A stretch of DNA of 64,000 nt from SpSt-333 sp964371615 (GCA_964371615.1 CAYJMS010000002.1:620001-684000), one strand, 5' to 3'. Positions 1 to 8,092 are shown, numbered from the stretch's first letter. Numbers and translations: made by a program. Notes: generated by a model from the letters alone, not told the origin.

Positions 1-340
1 CCCTTGCCGCAACCGGCGTTTCGCCGTTGAGATAGAGCATATCCCCGCCGTTCAGGGGAATCTCTATCGCGAGCTGTGTGTTCACAATAGTCCTGCCATT
101 GATAAACAGCACGCTGTCCGCTTCGATGTGATTGACCGTAAGAGTGGAATTACGCAGACGCATGTAGTCCGCAAGATACGAACGGCAGTGAAGCGATACC
201 GCCGTATCGGGATACGCATGCTGAACTTTTTCCTTGAGGGAGAGAATCCCGCACCGGAGATTGAAGACTGGCCGGAAATAGACAAGAGGAAGAAGACGGG
301 CATATGCTTCGTCTTCAAACAGGCAGATCTGTGTAGCCAT
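1..340 (-). CDS. Putative sugar nucleotidyltransferase (GlmU-like NTP_transf_4), N-terminal part
   Basis: This gene runs off the left edge; only the first 113 codons are visible, starting at ATG 340-338 on the minus strand with no stop. The N-terminus reads ICLFEDEAYARLLPLVYFRP followed by LRCGILSLKEK, the signature opening of the NTP_transf_4 group of GlmU-like sugar nucleotidyltransferases (family knowledge). These usually continue into a left-handed beta-helix acyltransferase-like domain, which would lie outside the window. The frame was read directly from the reverse complement and is open throughout. The substrate cannot be told. The start is supported by the family's usual short N-terminus. 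It lies about 70 bases from the stop of the GxxExxY gene. Confidence 0.8.
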   Translation of the reverse strand, partial: MATQICLFEDEAYARLLPLVYFRPVFNLRCGILSLKEKVQHAYPDTAVSLHCRSYLADYMRLRNSTLTVNHIEADSVLFINGRTIVNTQLAIEIPLNGGDMLYLNGETPVAAR

Positions 341-374
341 AGGTGCCTTTCAGGTGCTACGCGTTGCTTTAAGT

Positions 375-403
375 CACCACAGAGTTCACGGAGAACACGG
401 AGA
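375..403. repeat. Left flank repeat of the GxxExxY gene, octamer-phased 'ccacagag' type
   Basis: The sequence runs ccacagag/ttcacgga/gaacacgg/aga in 8-base steps. A related word in the opposite orientation lies on the far side of the GxxExxY gene at 878-906. Solo relatives occur at 7970-7995, 20771-20798, 22986-23007, 23412-23440 and 51389-51418. Confidence 0.7.
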
Positions 404-407
404 CTTA

Positions 408-785
408 TTAAAGGACGTATCGTTTAATACCTTGCGAAACAACCGGTGTATTGAAATTAATTAACAATCCGACCCGAAGATTCGATAATTTCATATATGT
501 CAAAATTTGCGCCTGATGGATCGGGAGAATACTCTCAACAGATTTCAATTCCAACAATATTTTATTTTCGACGACTATATCCAATCGATATCCACAATCA
601 AGAGATACATCCTTATACCGAATGGGAAGCGGTTTTTGCCGTTCATATTGGATTTTTTTATTCAACAATTCATAACACAAACATTCTTCATAGGCTGATT
701 CAAGAAGTCCCGGTCCCAAATTTTTATGAACTTCAATGCAAAGACCGATAATTTTTTCGGTTAATTCCGGACTATGCTTTAACAT
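408..785 (-). CDS. GxxExxY family protein
   Basis: The 125-residue product carries the family-defining stretch GPGLLESAYEECL (GxxExxY) and the ERQKPLPIRYK and LDIVVENKILLELKSVE segments. The pattern of acidic residues plus ELKSV resembles a PD-(D/E)xK nuclease-like core, but no activity is established for this family. The frame extends upstream to 854, but that adds a hydrophobic stretch foreign to the family; the ATG at 785 gives the usual length. The gene is bracketed by opposed ccac(a/g)gagg-type repeats at 375-403 and 878-906, a context known for GxxExxY genes in other genomes. Members also occur as insertions in 23S rRNA genes; no rRNA is seen here. Confidence 0.9.
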   Translation of the reverse strand: MLKHSPELTEKIIGLCIEVHKNLGPGLLESAYEECLCYELLNKKIQYERQKPLPIRYKDVSLDCGYRLDIVVENKILLELKSVESILPIHQAQILTYMKLSNLRVGLLINFNTPVVSQGIKRYVL

Positions 786-877
786 TCGTATCAAGTCCAA
801 ATGTTGATGCAAATGGAGAAATAAACACAAGAATATAATTACTCCAAACAGCAATCACAATTCCATTTTCCCTAACT

Positions 878-906
878 TCTCCGTGAACTCAGTGTCCTCC
901 GTGGTA
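878..906. repeat. Right flank repeat of the GxxExxY gene
   Basis: The stretch ctccgtga/actcagtg/tcctccgt/ggt is the opposite-orientation counterpart of 375-403, again in 8-base steps. Together they bracket the GxxExxY gene like loose inverted repeats. Confidence 0.7.
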
Positions 907-924
907 AATTTTTCAATAAAATAA

Positions 925-959
925 AAAAACGGAATGCTGTTTTATAACATTCCGTTTTT
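925..959 (-). terminator. Rho-independent terminator after rpmE
   Basis: A 12-bp stem, aaaaacggaatg (925-936) against cattccgttttt (948-959), with an 11-base loop. On the minus strand the stem is followed by a T-run. It lies 21 bases beyond the rpmE stop; because both arms carry A/T runs it may work in both directions. Confidence 0.85.
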
Positions 960-980
960 CAAATACATCGCATAAAAATA

Positions 981-1199
981 TTATGCTGTCGGCGCGGCGG
1001 TCTTCTTCGCATACTTCTTGTTGAATCGCTCAACACGACCGGCGGAATCCAACAGTTTCTGTTTTCCGGTATAGTATGGATGACACGCAGAGCAGATCTC
1101 GGTATGGATGTTCCCCATCGTCGAGCGGGTCTCGTAGGTATTCCCGCAGACGCAGGACACGACCGCTTTTCTGTATTCTGGGTGGATATCTTTTTTCAT
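981..1199 (-). CDS. rpmE: 50S ribosomal protein L31
   Basis: The product is a 72-residue L31, a component of the large ribosomal subunit at the central protuberance. It opens MKKDIHPEYRKAVVSC and keeps four cysteines (C16, C18, C36, C39) in the CxC...CxxC arrangement of the zinc-binding form of L31. The start at 1199 is chosen because the family begins with M-K-x-x-I-H-P; the frame extends ten codons further upstream with no matching sequence. It is a single-gene unit closed by a strong hairpin at 925-959. A C-minus paralogue used under zinc shortage is not present in the window. Confidence 0.97.
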   Translation of the reverse strand: MKKDIHPEYRKAVVSCVCGNTYETRSTMGNIHTEICSACHPYYTGKQKLLDSAGRVERFNKKYAKKTAAPTA

Positions 1200-1274
1200 C
1201 GTAATTCTTTCTACTGGTGATTTGAACAATACGCTCTTAATATAGCAAAAGTACGGGCGAGTTGCAAGAATCGA

Positions 1275-2306
1275 TTATTTCTGCCCGTTTTGGGCTACTG
1301 CTCTCGCCTTTCTGTATAGTTGGACGTTGCGGAGGTGTCCCCGATAGTCCTTTGCGAAACGATGGCGGCCGTTATTGTCGGCGACAAAATAGAGATAATT
1401 ATGTATTGCAGGATACAATGCCGCGATGATCGATTGCTTGCCCGGATTGTTGATCGGTCCCGGCGGCAAGCCGTACACCAGATAGGTATTATACGGCGAT
1501 TCCGTCTGCAGGTCTTTCTTGGTCAGCCGTTTTGGATAATCCGACACGGCGTATAACACGGTCGGATCTGCCTGCAGCCGCATCCGTCGTTTCAGCCGGT
1601 TATAATAGACGCCGGCAATGATCGGTCGTTCGTCGTCGTAGACCGCTTCCCATTCCACAATCGATGCCATTGTCATTACATCATTGAGCGTGAATCCTAA
1701 TTTTTTCATCCGTTGCTGCAATGAATCGACAAAGAATTCCCGGAATTCCGTAATCAACCGCTGAACGATCTGTTTCTCATCATCTTGCCAGGAGAAAAAA
1801 TATGTGTTCGGCATCAGATATCCTTCCAGCGATCGTGCGTTGTGGGGATAGATGCCGATCATCGACGTATCGGTAAAATACTGCATGAACTTTGCAGAAT
1901 CGATCCCGATATGTTTTTGCAGCGAGCGGGCATAGAGTATCGCCCGCACCCCTTCGTGCAGTGTAACGCTGGACAGGACGGCGCTCGAACCTCCTTCAAT
2001 GGAGGTCAGAATTTCATAATTGCTGACACCGCTCACAAAACTATACTTGCCGACTCTCATCTGTTTCGTTACCCCAAGCAGCCTGCCGGCGATCTTGAAC
2101 GTCGTTATTCCGGATATGATTCCGTTTTTCTTTAATGAATCCGCAACACCGGAGAATGACTGTCCTTTGCTGACGGTAATAAAGAGAGGCGATCCGTCAA
2201 AATTGTTCGGAAGGAAGAAGATCACTATAACAAAAAGCAGGATGACCGCAAGCGATCCTCCTGCCAGAGTGTATAACAACTTTTTATTTCTGTTTTTTCC
2301 GTTCAC
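1275..2306 (-). CDS. mltG: Endolytic murein transglycosylase MltG (YceG-like)
   Basis: The 343-residue inner-membrane protein has one N-terminal transmembrane segment (about residues 10-32) and a periplasmic YceG domain. It cleaves nascent peptidoglycan glycan strands and so sets strand length. The catalytic glutamate lies in MASIVEWE at residue 218, the same number as in E. coli MltG, and the later YNTYLVYGLPPGPINNPG segment is the other family signature. Its start overlaps the end of the chorismate mutase gene by 23 bases, so the two are probably translated from one message. Length is typical. Confidence 0.96.
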   Translation of the reverse strand: MNGKNRNKKLLYTLAGGSLAVILLFVIVIFFLPNNFDGSPLFITVSKGQSFSGVADSLKKNGIISGITTFKIAGRLLGVTKQMRVGKYSFVSGVSNYEILTSIEGGSSAVLSSVTLHEGVRAILYARSLQKHIGIDSAKFMQYFTDTSMIGIYPHNARSLEGYLMPNTYFFSWQDDEKQIVQRLITEFREFFVDSLQQRMKKLGFTLNDVMTMASIVEWEAVYDDERPIIAGVYYNRLKRRMRLQADPTVLYAVSDYPKRLTKKDLQTESPYNTYLVYGLPPGPINNPGKQSIIAALYPAIHNYLYFVADNNGRHRFAKDYRGHLRNVQLYRKARAVAQNGQK

Positions 2307-2571
2307 TCATTGCCTCTCGTTCAAGTTTCCGGGATTCGTCGATAATGCGTTCAAATAATCGCCGCAACGCAAGATTGTTCAGCGGTCCGCCGTTATGTTT
2401 CAGGATATTTTCGAGCACTTCTTTCTCCCGTTTCGGCGAATACGCCTCCATGCCGAGCTGCTCCTTGATCTTCCCGATCTCATCGGCGTAGCGCGCCCGT
2501 TCGTTGAGCAACTCAACGAGCCGTTTGTCGATCTCATCAATTTTATCACGCCACTGGTCTATGGAAGACAT
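2284..2571 (-). CDS. Chorismate mutase, AroQ class (CM_2)
   Basis: This 95-residue all-helical protein should convert chorismate to prephenate, the branch step toward phenylalanine and tyrosine. The opening IDQWRDKIDEIDKRLVELLN and the YSPKREKEVLENI helix match the monofunctional AroQ-type fold, with the conserved arginine in the first helix and the K-R-E of helix 2. The ATG at 2571 is preferred over one nine codons earlier because it starts the conserved helix directly. It precedes and overlaps mltG by 23 bases, and trpA lies further upstream, so an aromatic amino acid grouping is plausible. Confidence 0.9.
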   Translation of the reverse strand: MSSIDQWRDKIDEIDKRLVELLNERARYADEIGKIKEQLGMEAYSPKREKEVLENILKHNGGPLNNLALRRLFERIIDESRKLEREAMSERKKQK

Positions 2572-2710
2572 TTGTGTCCGTATCAAAGTGTTTAACAAAT
2601 GATCGCTACGCCTGCCAGTCGGTAAACTGGTCGTCAGTCGTACGACAGACTCATCGATATGACTGTGTCGGGTTTTTTTGGTTTTTTCTAGTAACTATAT
2701 CAAAAATTAG

Positions 2711-2804
2711 CGATTGTCACCCCGAGCGAAGTCGAGGGGTGACAATTCATGGTATGTCATGCCTCGTCTCTGCTCGGCATGATAAATTTTGTATTTTTGA
2801 GATA
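2711..2804. repeat. Long-hairpin intergenic repeat, family R1, copy 1
   Basis: The outer ends tgtcaccccgag and ctcggcatgat pair imperfectly, and an inner cgagcgaagtcgagg is itself palindromic. Related copies lie at 4735-4866, 5927-6062 and, more diverged, 24474-24672. All end in a tatttttgag/aag-like tail. This is the shortest copy: it lacks the extra palindrome present in copies 2 and 3. Confidence 0.8.
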
Positions 2805-2813
2805 TGTATAATA

Positions 2814-3596
2814 TCATTGTAACGATCGGAAGAATTCCTCGCCCATCCGGACGGCGGAATCGACATCCGTACCTTTGCCGATCGCATCGATCAAGGCCGA
2901 ACCGATCACGACGCCGTCGGCATATTGCGCAATTTGTTTCACATGATCTTTGCTTTTGATCCCGAAGCCCACAACAAACGGCTTTGTTGTATTGCTTCGA
3001 ACGTTCGTTAAGAATTCATTCAACCCATCCGGAAATCCGCTGCGGGCGCCGGTCACTCCCGTCACTGAAACACAATAGGAGAAATCGGTGGATTGGCTGT
3101 CGATGAATCTGATTCTCTCTTCTGTTGAGGTCGGTGCAATCAGATAGGTGATGCCGATGCCGTGCTGCCGGCATGCGGACTGTACTTCGTCGCTTTCTTC
3201 CGGCGGAAGATCGGGAATGATGACGCCGTCGATGCCGGCTTTTTTCCCGTCGGAGAAAAACCGGACGATGCCGTACTGCAGTATGGGATTTATGTATCCC
3301 ATCAGTATCACCGGCATCTGAGACGATTTTCGTATCTCACTGACGATCTCAAACACCTTCGGTATTGTTGCGCCGTTCCGCAGTGCGATATCAGACGCAT
3401 GTTGTATTGTCGGCCCGTCGGCAAGCGGATCGGAAAACGGAATGCCGATCTCCACCATCGCCGCACCAATTTTACCCAGCGCCAGCACCAGCGGTACGGT
3501 CGTCCCCGGCACCGGAAACTCCGGGGTAACATAGGGAATAATACGGATCGGCTGATCCGCACTCCGGCGCTGCAGTACGGTGGAAATTCTATTCAT
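2814..3596 (-). CDS. trpA: Tryptophan synthase alpha subunit
   Basis: The 260-residue TIM-barrel enzyme splits indole-3-glycerol phosphate into indole and glyceraldehyde-3-phosphate, passing indole to the beta subunit. The active-site residues are in place: Glu49 in MVEIGIPFSDP and Asp60 in PLADGPT, at the same numbers as in Salmonella TrpA. The phosphate-binding GFGI and VIGSALI segments are also present. Its ATG overlaps the tsaD stop by four bases (ATGA), so it is probably translationally coupled to tsaD rather than to other trp genes. No trpB or other trp gene is in the window. Confidence 0.97.
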   Translation of the reverse strand: MNRISTVLQRRSADQPIRIIPYVTPEFPVPGTTVPLVLALGKIGAAMVEIGIPFSDPLADGPTIQHASDIALRNGATIPKVFEIVSEIRKSSQMPVILMGYINPILQYGIVRFFSDGKKAGIDGVIIPDLPPEESDEVQSACRQHGIGITYLIAPTSTEERIRFIDSQSTDFSYCVSVTGVTGARSGFPDGLNEFLTNVRSNTTKPFVVGFGIKSKDHVKQIAQYADGVVIGSALIDAIGKGTDVDSAVRMGEEFFRSLQ

Positions 3597-4606
3597 AATG
3601 ATAAATTGGCGGTTGCCGTCACCGTCATTGATGAAAAACGTTCCTGGCGATATTTCCTGTATCCCACAACGGCAATCATCGCTCCGTTATCCGTGCAATA
3701 TTCAAGTTTGGGGATAAAGAGTTTCTTCCCTGCCGCTTCCGCGGCCGCACTCATCTTCGCCCGCAATCGAGAGTTAGCGGAAACACCGCCGGCAACGGCA
3801 ATATGAGGCGAGTTCCATTGCTGCGCTACCCGAATCGTCTTTTGCACCAGCACGTCGACGACAGATTCCTGAAATCCGGCACAAATATCGGCCAGCAGTA
3901 TATCGGGAATTTTCGTACCGCGTAAATGATGGTCCCGAAGATAATAGAGGACTGACGTTTTTATGCCGCTGAAGCTGAAATCGTGATCCGCCCCTGTGGC
4001 ATAGGGACGCGGAAAAGCGATGGCATCGGGATTTCCCTTCTTTGCCCATGCATCGATCTGCGGACCACCGGGATAATCCAACTGCAGCATCTTCGCCACC
4101 TTATCGAATGCCTCACCGGCGGCATCGTCCATGGTCTCACCGATAATCGTGTAATCGAAATCGTTTTTGACCAGCACCAATTGCGTATGGCCGCCGGAGA
4201 CGGTCAGATTAATAAAGGGAAATTCCGGCACCGGCGGCTCGATGAAATTCGAATAGATGTGCGCTTCCATATGGTTCACGGCGATAAACGGAATTCCAAG
4301 GCCGTACGCCAGCGATTTGCCGAAATTTACACCCACCAGCAGCGATCCCATCAATCCCGGTCCCGCCGCAACGGCAACGGCAGAAAGATCTTCCTTATGC
4401 ACCGATGCCTTCTCCAATGAATCATGGACAATCGGCACAATCAATTTTTGATGCGCACGGGAAGCAAGTTCCGGCACAACTCCGCCGTATTGCGTGTGCA
4501 CAACCTGCGACGAGATAATGTTCGACAGTAAAGCACCGTCGCGGATCACCGCCACAGAGGTTTCGTCGCATGATGTTTCTATCCCGAGGATTGTCGTGGA
4601 TTTCAT
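3593..4606 (-). CDS. tsaD: tRNA N6-adenosine threonylcarbamoyltransferase TsaD
   Basis: This 337-residue ASKHA-fold protein transfers threonylcarbamoyl to A37 of ANN-decoding tRNAs (t6A), working with TsaB, TsaC and TsaE. It opens MKSTTILGIETSCDETSVAV, carries the metal-binding HMEAH motif (His112, His116) and the SGGHTQLVLV nucleotide-binding loop. The ATG at 4606 fits the family's start; an upstream in-frame TTG at 4633 adds nine residues without homology. It overlaps trpA by four bases at its 3' end. Length is normal. Confidence 0.97.
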   Translation of the reverse strand: MKSTTILGIETSCDETSVAVIRDGALLSNIISSQVVHTQYGGVVPELASRAHQKLIVPIVHDSLEKASVHKEDLSAVAVAAGPGLMGSLLVGVNFGKSLAYGLGIPFIAVNHMEAHIYSNFIEPPVPEFPFINLTVSGGHTQLVLVKNDFDYTIIGETMDDAAGEAFDKVAKMLQLDYPGGPQIDAWAKKGNPDAIAFPRPYATGADHDFSFSGIKTSVLYYLRDHHLRGTKIPDILLADICAGFQESVVDVLVQKTIRVAQQWNSPHIAVAGGVSANSRLRAKMSAAAEAAGKKLFIPKLEYCTDNGAMIAVVGYRKYRQERFSSMTVTATANLSL

Positions 4607-4671
4607 ATGTTGAATATAAGAAAAGTCGTTCAAATTTCAATTCGGCAGTGTGCGGGATTTAAGAGAAGATT

Positions 4672-4714
4672 TAAAAATACAAATCCCCGCGGTGCGGATT
4701 GCGCTCGCGGGGAT
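4672..4714 (-). terminator. Hairpin with T-rich tail downstream of the DUF4097 gene
   Basis: The arms atccccgcg (4683-4691) and cgcggggat (4706-4714) pair perfectly. On the minus strand the stem is followed by ttgtattttt. It separates the DUF4097 gene from tsaD. Confidence 0.6.
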
Positions 4715-4734
4715 GCTTCGATCTCGTTAGAGAT

Positions 4735-4866
4735 TGTCTAAAAAAACAAATATTGTCACCCCGAGTCCGCCTGAGGCGGACAAACTCTGTCGAGGAGTGA
4801 CAAATCAGGGAAAGTCATGCCTCGACTCCGCTCGGCATGACATTGATTTGGTATTTTTAAGAAGGT
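4735..4866. repeat. Long-hairpin intergenic repeat, family R1, copy 2
   Basis: Same family as 2711-2804 and 5927-6062: outer arms around gtcaccccgag and ctcggcatgac, and a left tail tctaaaaaa. An extra tccgcctgaggcgga palindrome plus aactct sits between the gag and gtcgag halves that are nearly adjacent in copy 1. Confidence 0.8.
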
Positions 4867-4872
4867 CATTAC

Positions 4873-5856
4873 TTATTTAAGACCGGTAATGGTTATGGAT
4901 CCGCCGGACGTGCCGGCACGAATCACATTTCCCCCGCCGTTGATCGTACCGTACAGTTCACTGTCACGAACTTTTCCCTTCACAGTAACAGGAAGATCGC
5001 ATTCAACAGATCCCCCGGTAGTCTCCGCCTCGATTGTTGCTTTCGCATCCGCCGGAATAAAGATGCTGATGTTCCCGCCGCTGGTGCTGGCGTCAATTCC
5101 CTTATTTTCTCCCGACAAACGGACTGCGATACTCCCGCCGGATGTTTCCGCTTTCACACGGCCGGTAACAGAACGAACTTCGACATCACCGCCGGATGTA
5201 CTGCCGTAAACATCACCGGTAATATTTTCACAGATCACATCGCCTCCCGATGTTTCCGCATCGACATTGCCGACAATCTCTTTTGCTTCGATATCCCCAC
5301 CGGACGTGATCAAATTGGACACTCCATTGATATGATAGAGAGTAATACCGCCTCCGCTTGTCTCTAAGTCCGCCGTGCCGGTAATTTCTTTTGCTTCAAT
5401 ATCACCGCCGGAGGTGTTGACGCGGGAATTGAATTGCCTGGGGACATTGATCGTATAGCGCGCTTCGAGGCTTCCGACGTGCCATTTGAAGAAGCTTTTA
5501 TCCCGGACTTTGCCCACCACTTTCACGGTATTGCCATCCTGCGAAAAATCCACTACATATTTCTCCGCCCTGCTGTCGTTCCCTTCGATCTCGACAACGA
5601 TGCTGACCTCGTTCTTGTCCCACGAATTCAGGTAGATCGATCCGGCGTCTGCGTCTACAATCACTAATCCGCCCGGGGTGACGGTGAATTGTTTTTCATA
5701 CCGTTTGGAGTTTTCTTCGGAGAGGCTGAATTCATTTTCCTCGTCCACCGGCGTAGGAAACTCGCTTCCGCGGGAATGAGAATACGCAATGAGGCCGGAG
5801 ACAAAAACGGCGGTAAGGAGAAGGAAGAGGATTATTCGAACAATCGGTAATTTCAT
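4873..5856 (-). CDS. Exported DUF4097 family beta-strand repeat protein
   Basis: The 327-residue product starts with a signal anchor (MKLPIVRIILFLLLTAVFV) and then consists of a DUF4097 beta-solenoid. The core is a run of about ten repeats built on (T/A)SGGDIEAKEI- and TSGGSI-like units from residue 145 to the end, each one rung. It probably sits in the periplasm or at the envelope; no biochemical role is established for the family. The ATG at 5856 follows an AAAGGA ribosome site at good spacing, so it is preferred over the start seven codons upstream. It stands alone between two R1 repeats, and a hairpin at 4672-4714 follows. Confidence 0.88.
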   Translation of the reverse strand: MKLPIVRIILFLLLTAVFVSGLIAYSHSRGSEFPTPVDEENEFSLSEENSKRYEKQFTVTPGGLVIVDADAGSIYLNSWDKNEVSIVVEIEGNDSRAEKYVVDFSQDGNTVKVVGKVRDKSFFKWHVGSLEARYTINVPRQFNSRVNTSGGDIEAKEITGTADLETSGGGITLYHINGVSNLITSGGDIEAKEIVGNVDAETSGGDVICENITGDVYGSTSGGDVEVRSVTGRVKAETSGGSIAVRLSGENKGIDASTSGGNISIFIPADAKATIEAETTGGSVECDLPVTVKGKVRDSELYGTINGGGNVIRAGTSGGSITITGLK

Positions 5857-6251
5857 ACTATTGGTCCTTTCTGACAAACAGGATTTAAACGAAGATCCGT
5901 GAAAATAGTTACAGATGCTATAAGTAGTCTAAAAAATAAAATATTGTCACACTGAGTCCGCCTGAGGCGGATAAACTCTGCCGAAGTGTGACAATTCATA
6001 ATGAATCATTCCTCGGCTCCGCTCGGCATGACAATAATTGGATATTTTTGAGACTGCTTCTAATATTTTACAATCCATCTTGCACGCTTAATCGATTATT
6101 CGTATTTTTGTATGTAATTATTCGCCCGGGTGGTGTCCCGCATCCGGGCAATCAGCAAGGCGGGATGTCGCGCCGACCATTATATACATTCTTTCGTCGG
6201 CGCTCCAAAATTGTTATTGCTATAATTTCTTTCAGATTCAAGTAAATCACC
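5857..6251. repeat. Intergenic stretch with R1 copy 3 (5927-6062) and a tRNA-Leu 5'-end echo
   Basis: R1 copy 3 again has the inner tccgcctgaggcgga insertion. Downstream, 6123-6135 repeats the 13 bases cgcccgggtggtg that begin the tRNA-Leu at 6251-6263, followed by a short gcccgg/ccgggc stem. A tataat-like hexamer at 6221-6226 may serve the tRNA, but no well-spaced -35 was found. No coding sequence is seen. Confidence 0.65.
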
Positions 6252-6335
6252 GCCCGGGTGGTGAAATTGGTAGACACGCAGGTCTCAGAAGCCTGTGGCT
6301 GCAAGGCTGTGCTGGTTCAAGTCCAGTCCCGGGCA
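6252..6335 (+). tRNA. tRNA-Leu (anticodon CAG)
   Basis: An 84-base class II tRNA. The acceptor GCCCGGG pairs with CCCGGGC, the anticodon arm CAGGT-CTCAGAA-GCCTG gives CAG, and there is a long variable arm and a GGTTCAAGTCC T-arm. The 3' CCA is not encoded. It is followed immediately by a strong terminator. Confidence 0.95.
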
Positions 6336-6338
6336 CAT

Positions 6339-6377
6339 AAAAACAAACAAGCGACCACTGGTCGCTTGTTTGTTTTT
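6339..6377 (+). terminator. Terminator of tRNA-Leu
   Basis: A near-perfect hairpin of about 18 bp, acaaacaagcgacca against tggtcgcttgtttgt, with a three-base loop and a trailing T-run, starting four bases after the tRNA. The A-run on the 5' side means it could also act for minus-strand transcription. Confidence 0.9.
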
Positions 6378-6853
6378 AAATGACATCGATGTGAACTTCC
6401 GTCCAGTTGAGCGTTTTTTGCGAAATCCGCCTATGGCGGATCCCGGGCCGGGAATTGAGAAATTTTGAAACTGCGGAATTGCGGAATTGGCTCCTTCAAC
6501 GCAAATCAAATCTGATTTTTTATTCCACTTTCTCTGCAGTGAATTATTTTTTACTGGTAAATATATTCCAAGCGGAGCGTTTTTCGCGACGTCCGCCTCC
6601 GGCGGATCCAGTCTGCCCCCACCCGCCTGTGGCGTTCGGGCGAGCGCGTCGAAGGGTGGCGGGATTTTGTGGCAACTTTTATTTTGGCTTTTGGACGGTC
6701 TTCCGCCACAAAACCGGCGGACAAGTCCGACCGTCCCTACCTCTTATTTGGTGACTTTGTGTCTTGGTGGTTATTTTTTAGTTTACGATTTGGTACCTGG
6801 ATCACCATCATACTATATCGGCCGCATACTGATGCAAATTCATTGTACGGTCG
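6378..6853. repeat. Mosaic intergenic repeat region 1
   Basis: No gene is seen. It contains tccgcc-x-ggcgga palindromes at 6427-6441 and 6592-6606, an octamer run (aattgcgg) at 6462-6490, a palindromic element with ggacggtc...gaccgtcc ends at 6693-6736, and gattttgtggc and ggtgactttgtgtcttggtgg words. The same modules recur in the other intergenic regions. Confidence 0.75.
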
Positions 6854-7282
6854 TTATTTCCAATGGGTGAGGATCATTGCCACCACTATTAGCGAGACAA
6901 AGTGATATCCCGTATTGATGGCAAAGAGTTTCCATGACTTCTTTTCCCACACCGTCGAACCGAGATCACCGGGAAAATAGAATCCCAACCAGAGAAAGAA
7001 TGCCGAATTCAATCCGTTCGTGAACGGGCTCATTTCGGCGGCCCCGGGAATAAATTGCCAACCGGCAAGAGTCCACGCCAGCACCCATGCCATCAGAAAA
7101 TTGCCGATGACCATAAACGCAATTCCTTTTATCATCACACTGCTTTCCGGCTTCTCGTTCGGATCGTACCCCATTTCTTTTCCCCATGATTTCCCGAACA
7201 GAGGCGTATACCATATAAATCCGAGAAAGAAATTGACAATAACGGCAACAAGCACAGCAAGCATATTGATCGAGAATTCCAT
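6854..7282 (-). CDS. DUF1761 family membrane protein
   Basis: The 142-residue protein has four predicted membrane segments (about residues 7-27, 50-75, 92-105 and 117-138). It opens with NMLAVLVAVIVNFFLGFIWYTPLFGKSW, where the FxLGxxWYxPLFGKxW pattern defines DUF1761. The family has no assigned function. An AAGGAG ribosome site stands seven bases before the ATG. It is monocistronic and surrounded on both sides by mosaic repeats. Confidence 0.88.
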   Translation of the reverse strand: MEFSINMLAVLVAVIVNFFLGFIWYTPLFGKSWGKEMGYDPNEKPESSVMIKGIAFMVIGNFLMAWVLAWTLAGWQFIPGAAEMSPFTNGLNSAFFLWLGFYFPGDLGSTVWEKKSWKLFAINTGYHFVSLIVVAMILTHWK

Positions 7283-8092
7283 TGCAGACTCCTTTTCTCT
7301 CTTCCTACTCTTATGGATTTTCGGTTCTTCCCGTTTTTTATTGTGATGGCTGCTTCACACTGGCATGACTTAATACTTCATCTACTCTCCTAAATGACAA
7401 TCGATAACACAGAATATCAGACACTTTTATCGTATTTTGTGCCGATAAAATAACTATTGTGAATGAATTACACAAGAAGAGCAAATCTATTTCAATGAAA
7501 TCAGTTACAATTGTTGAGTAGTGGAGAATGATAAAAACAAATATATCGTTGCAATATTACAAGATTGCAAAATTGCATTATTATTGAGAAATGATAACGG
7601 ATGAATGAAAGTCAATGAGATTATGTGTCGGTGAGTAGTTAAGTAGTTAAGTAGTTAAGTAGTTGAGTAGTTGAGTAGTTGAGAAAGTATAATGATGAAT
7701 GATGAATTATAAATGATGAATGCGTAATGAGTAACAATTAATGATCATAAAAATATCAAGGAACAAATTTCAGATAACTGATATTTGCCTATTAAAGGAA
7801 GAATTCAGACAACCAATGACCAATTATAATTTTTTCCCCTTTGTGGCCTGCCCCTTCGGGGTTTTGCGTGAGATGTTTTTGATTTCTTTTTTTTTATTTT
7901 GTGATTTGGTGATTTTGTGGCTGCTTTTGTTTTTGCCGTGACGAAGTCGGAACAAACTGCTATTTCAGCGCTCTCAGCATCCTCTGCGGTGAATTTCTTA
8001 AATGCCCTTGTGATTTTGTGCCTGCCGTAAACAGGAGCGGTACATTATTTTTCACACTTTTATATCCTCCCACAATTCCGTACACTTAAGTT
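7283..8092. repeat. Mosaic intergenic repeat region 2, with left copy of a long direct repeat (7601-7842)
   Basis: No gene is supported in these 810 bases. There is an attgcaaa octamer run at 7545-7580, an agtagtta/agtagttg octamer array at 7631-7685, gtgatttt words at 7893-7925, and a ctctgcggtgaat word near 7980. Bases 7601-7842 recur at 11229-11422 in the same orientation, almost identical except for the number of octamers, so the four-gene block between them is bracketed by direct repeats. Confidence 0.85.

Noticed and set aside
82..427. Short frames on both strands at the left edge
   Set aside because: Both lie over the nucleotidyltransferase-like frame, which is open from 340 to the edge and matches a family; these frames match nothing.
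408..785. 23S rRNA intervening sequence context for the GxxExxY gene
   Set aside because: No rRNA sequence is found on either side.
7741..7941. Plus-strand 66-codon frame
   Set aside because: Lies in the direct repeat and octamer region, and the matching copy at 11.3 kb does not keep the frame.
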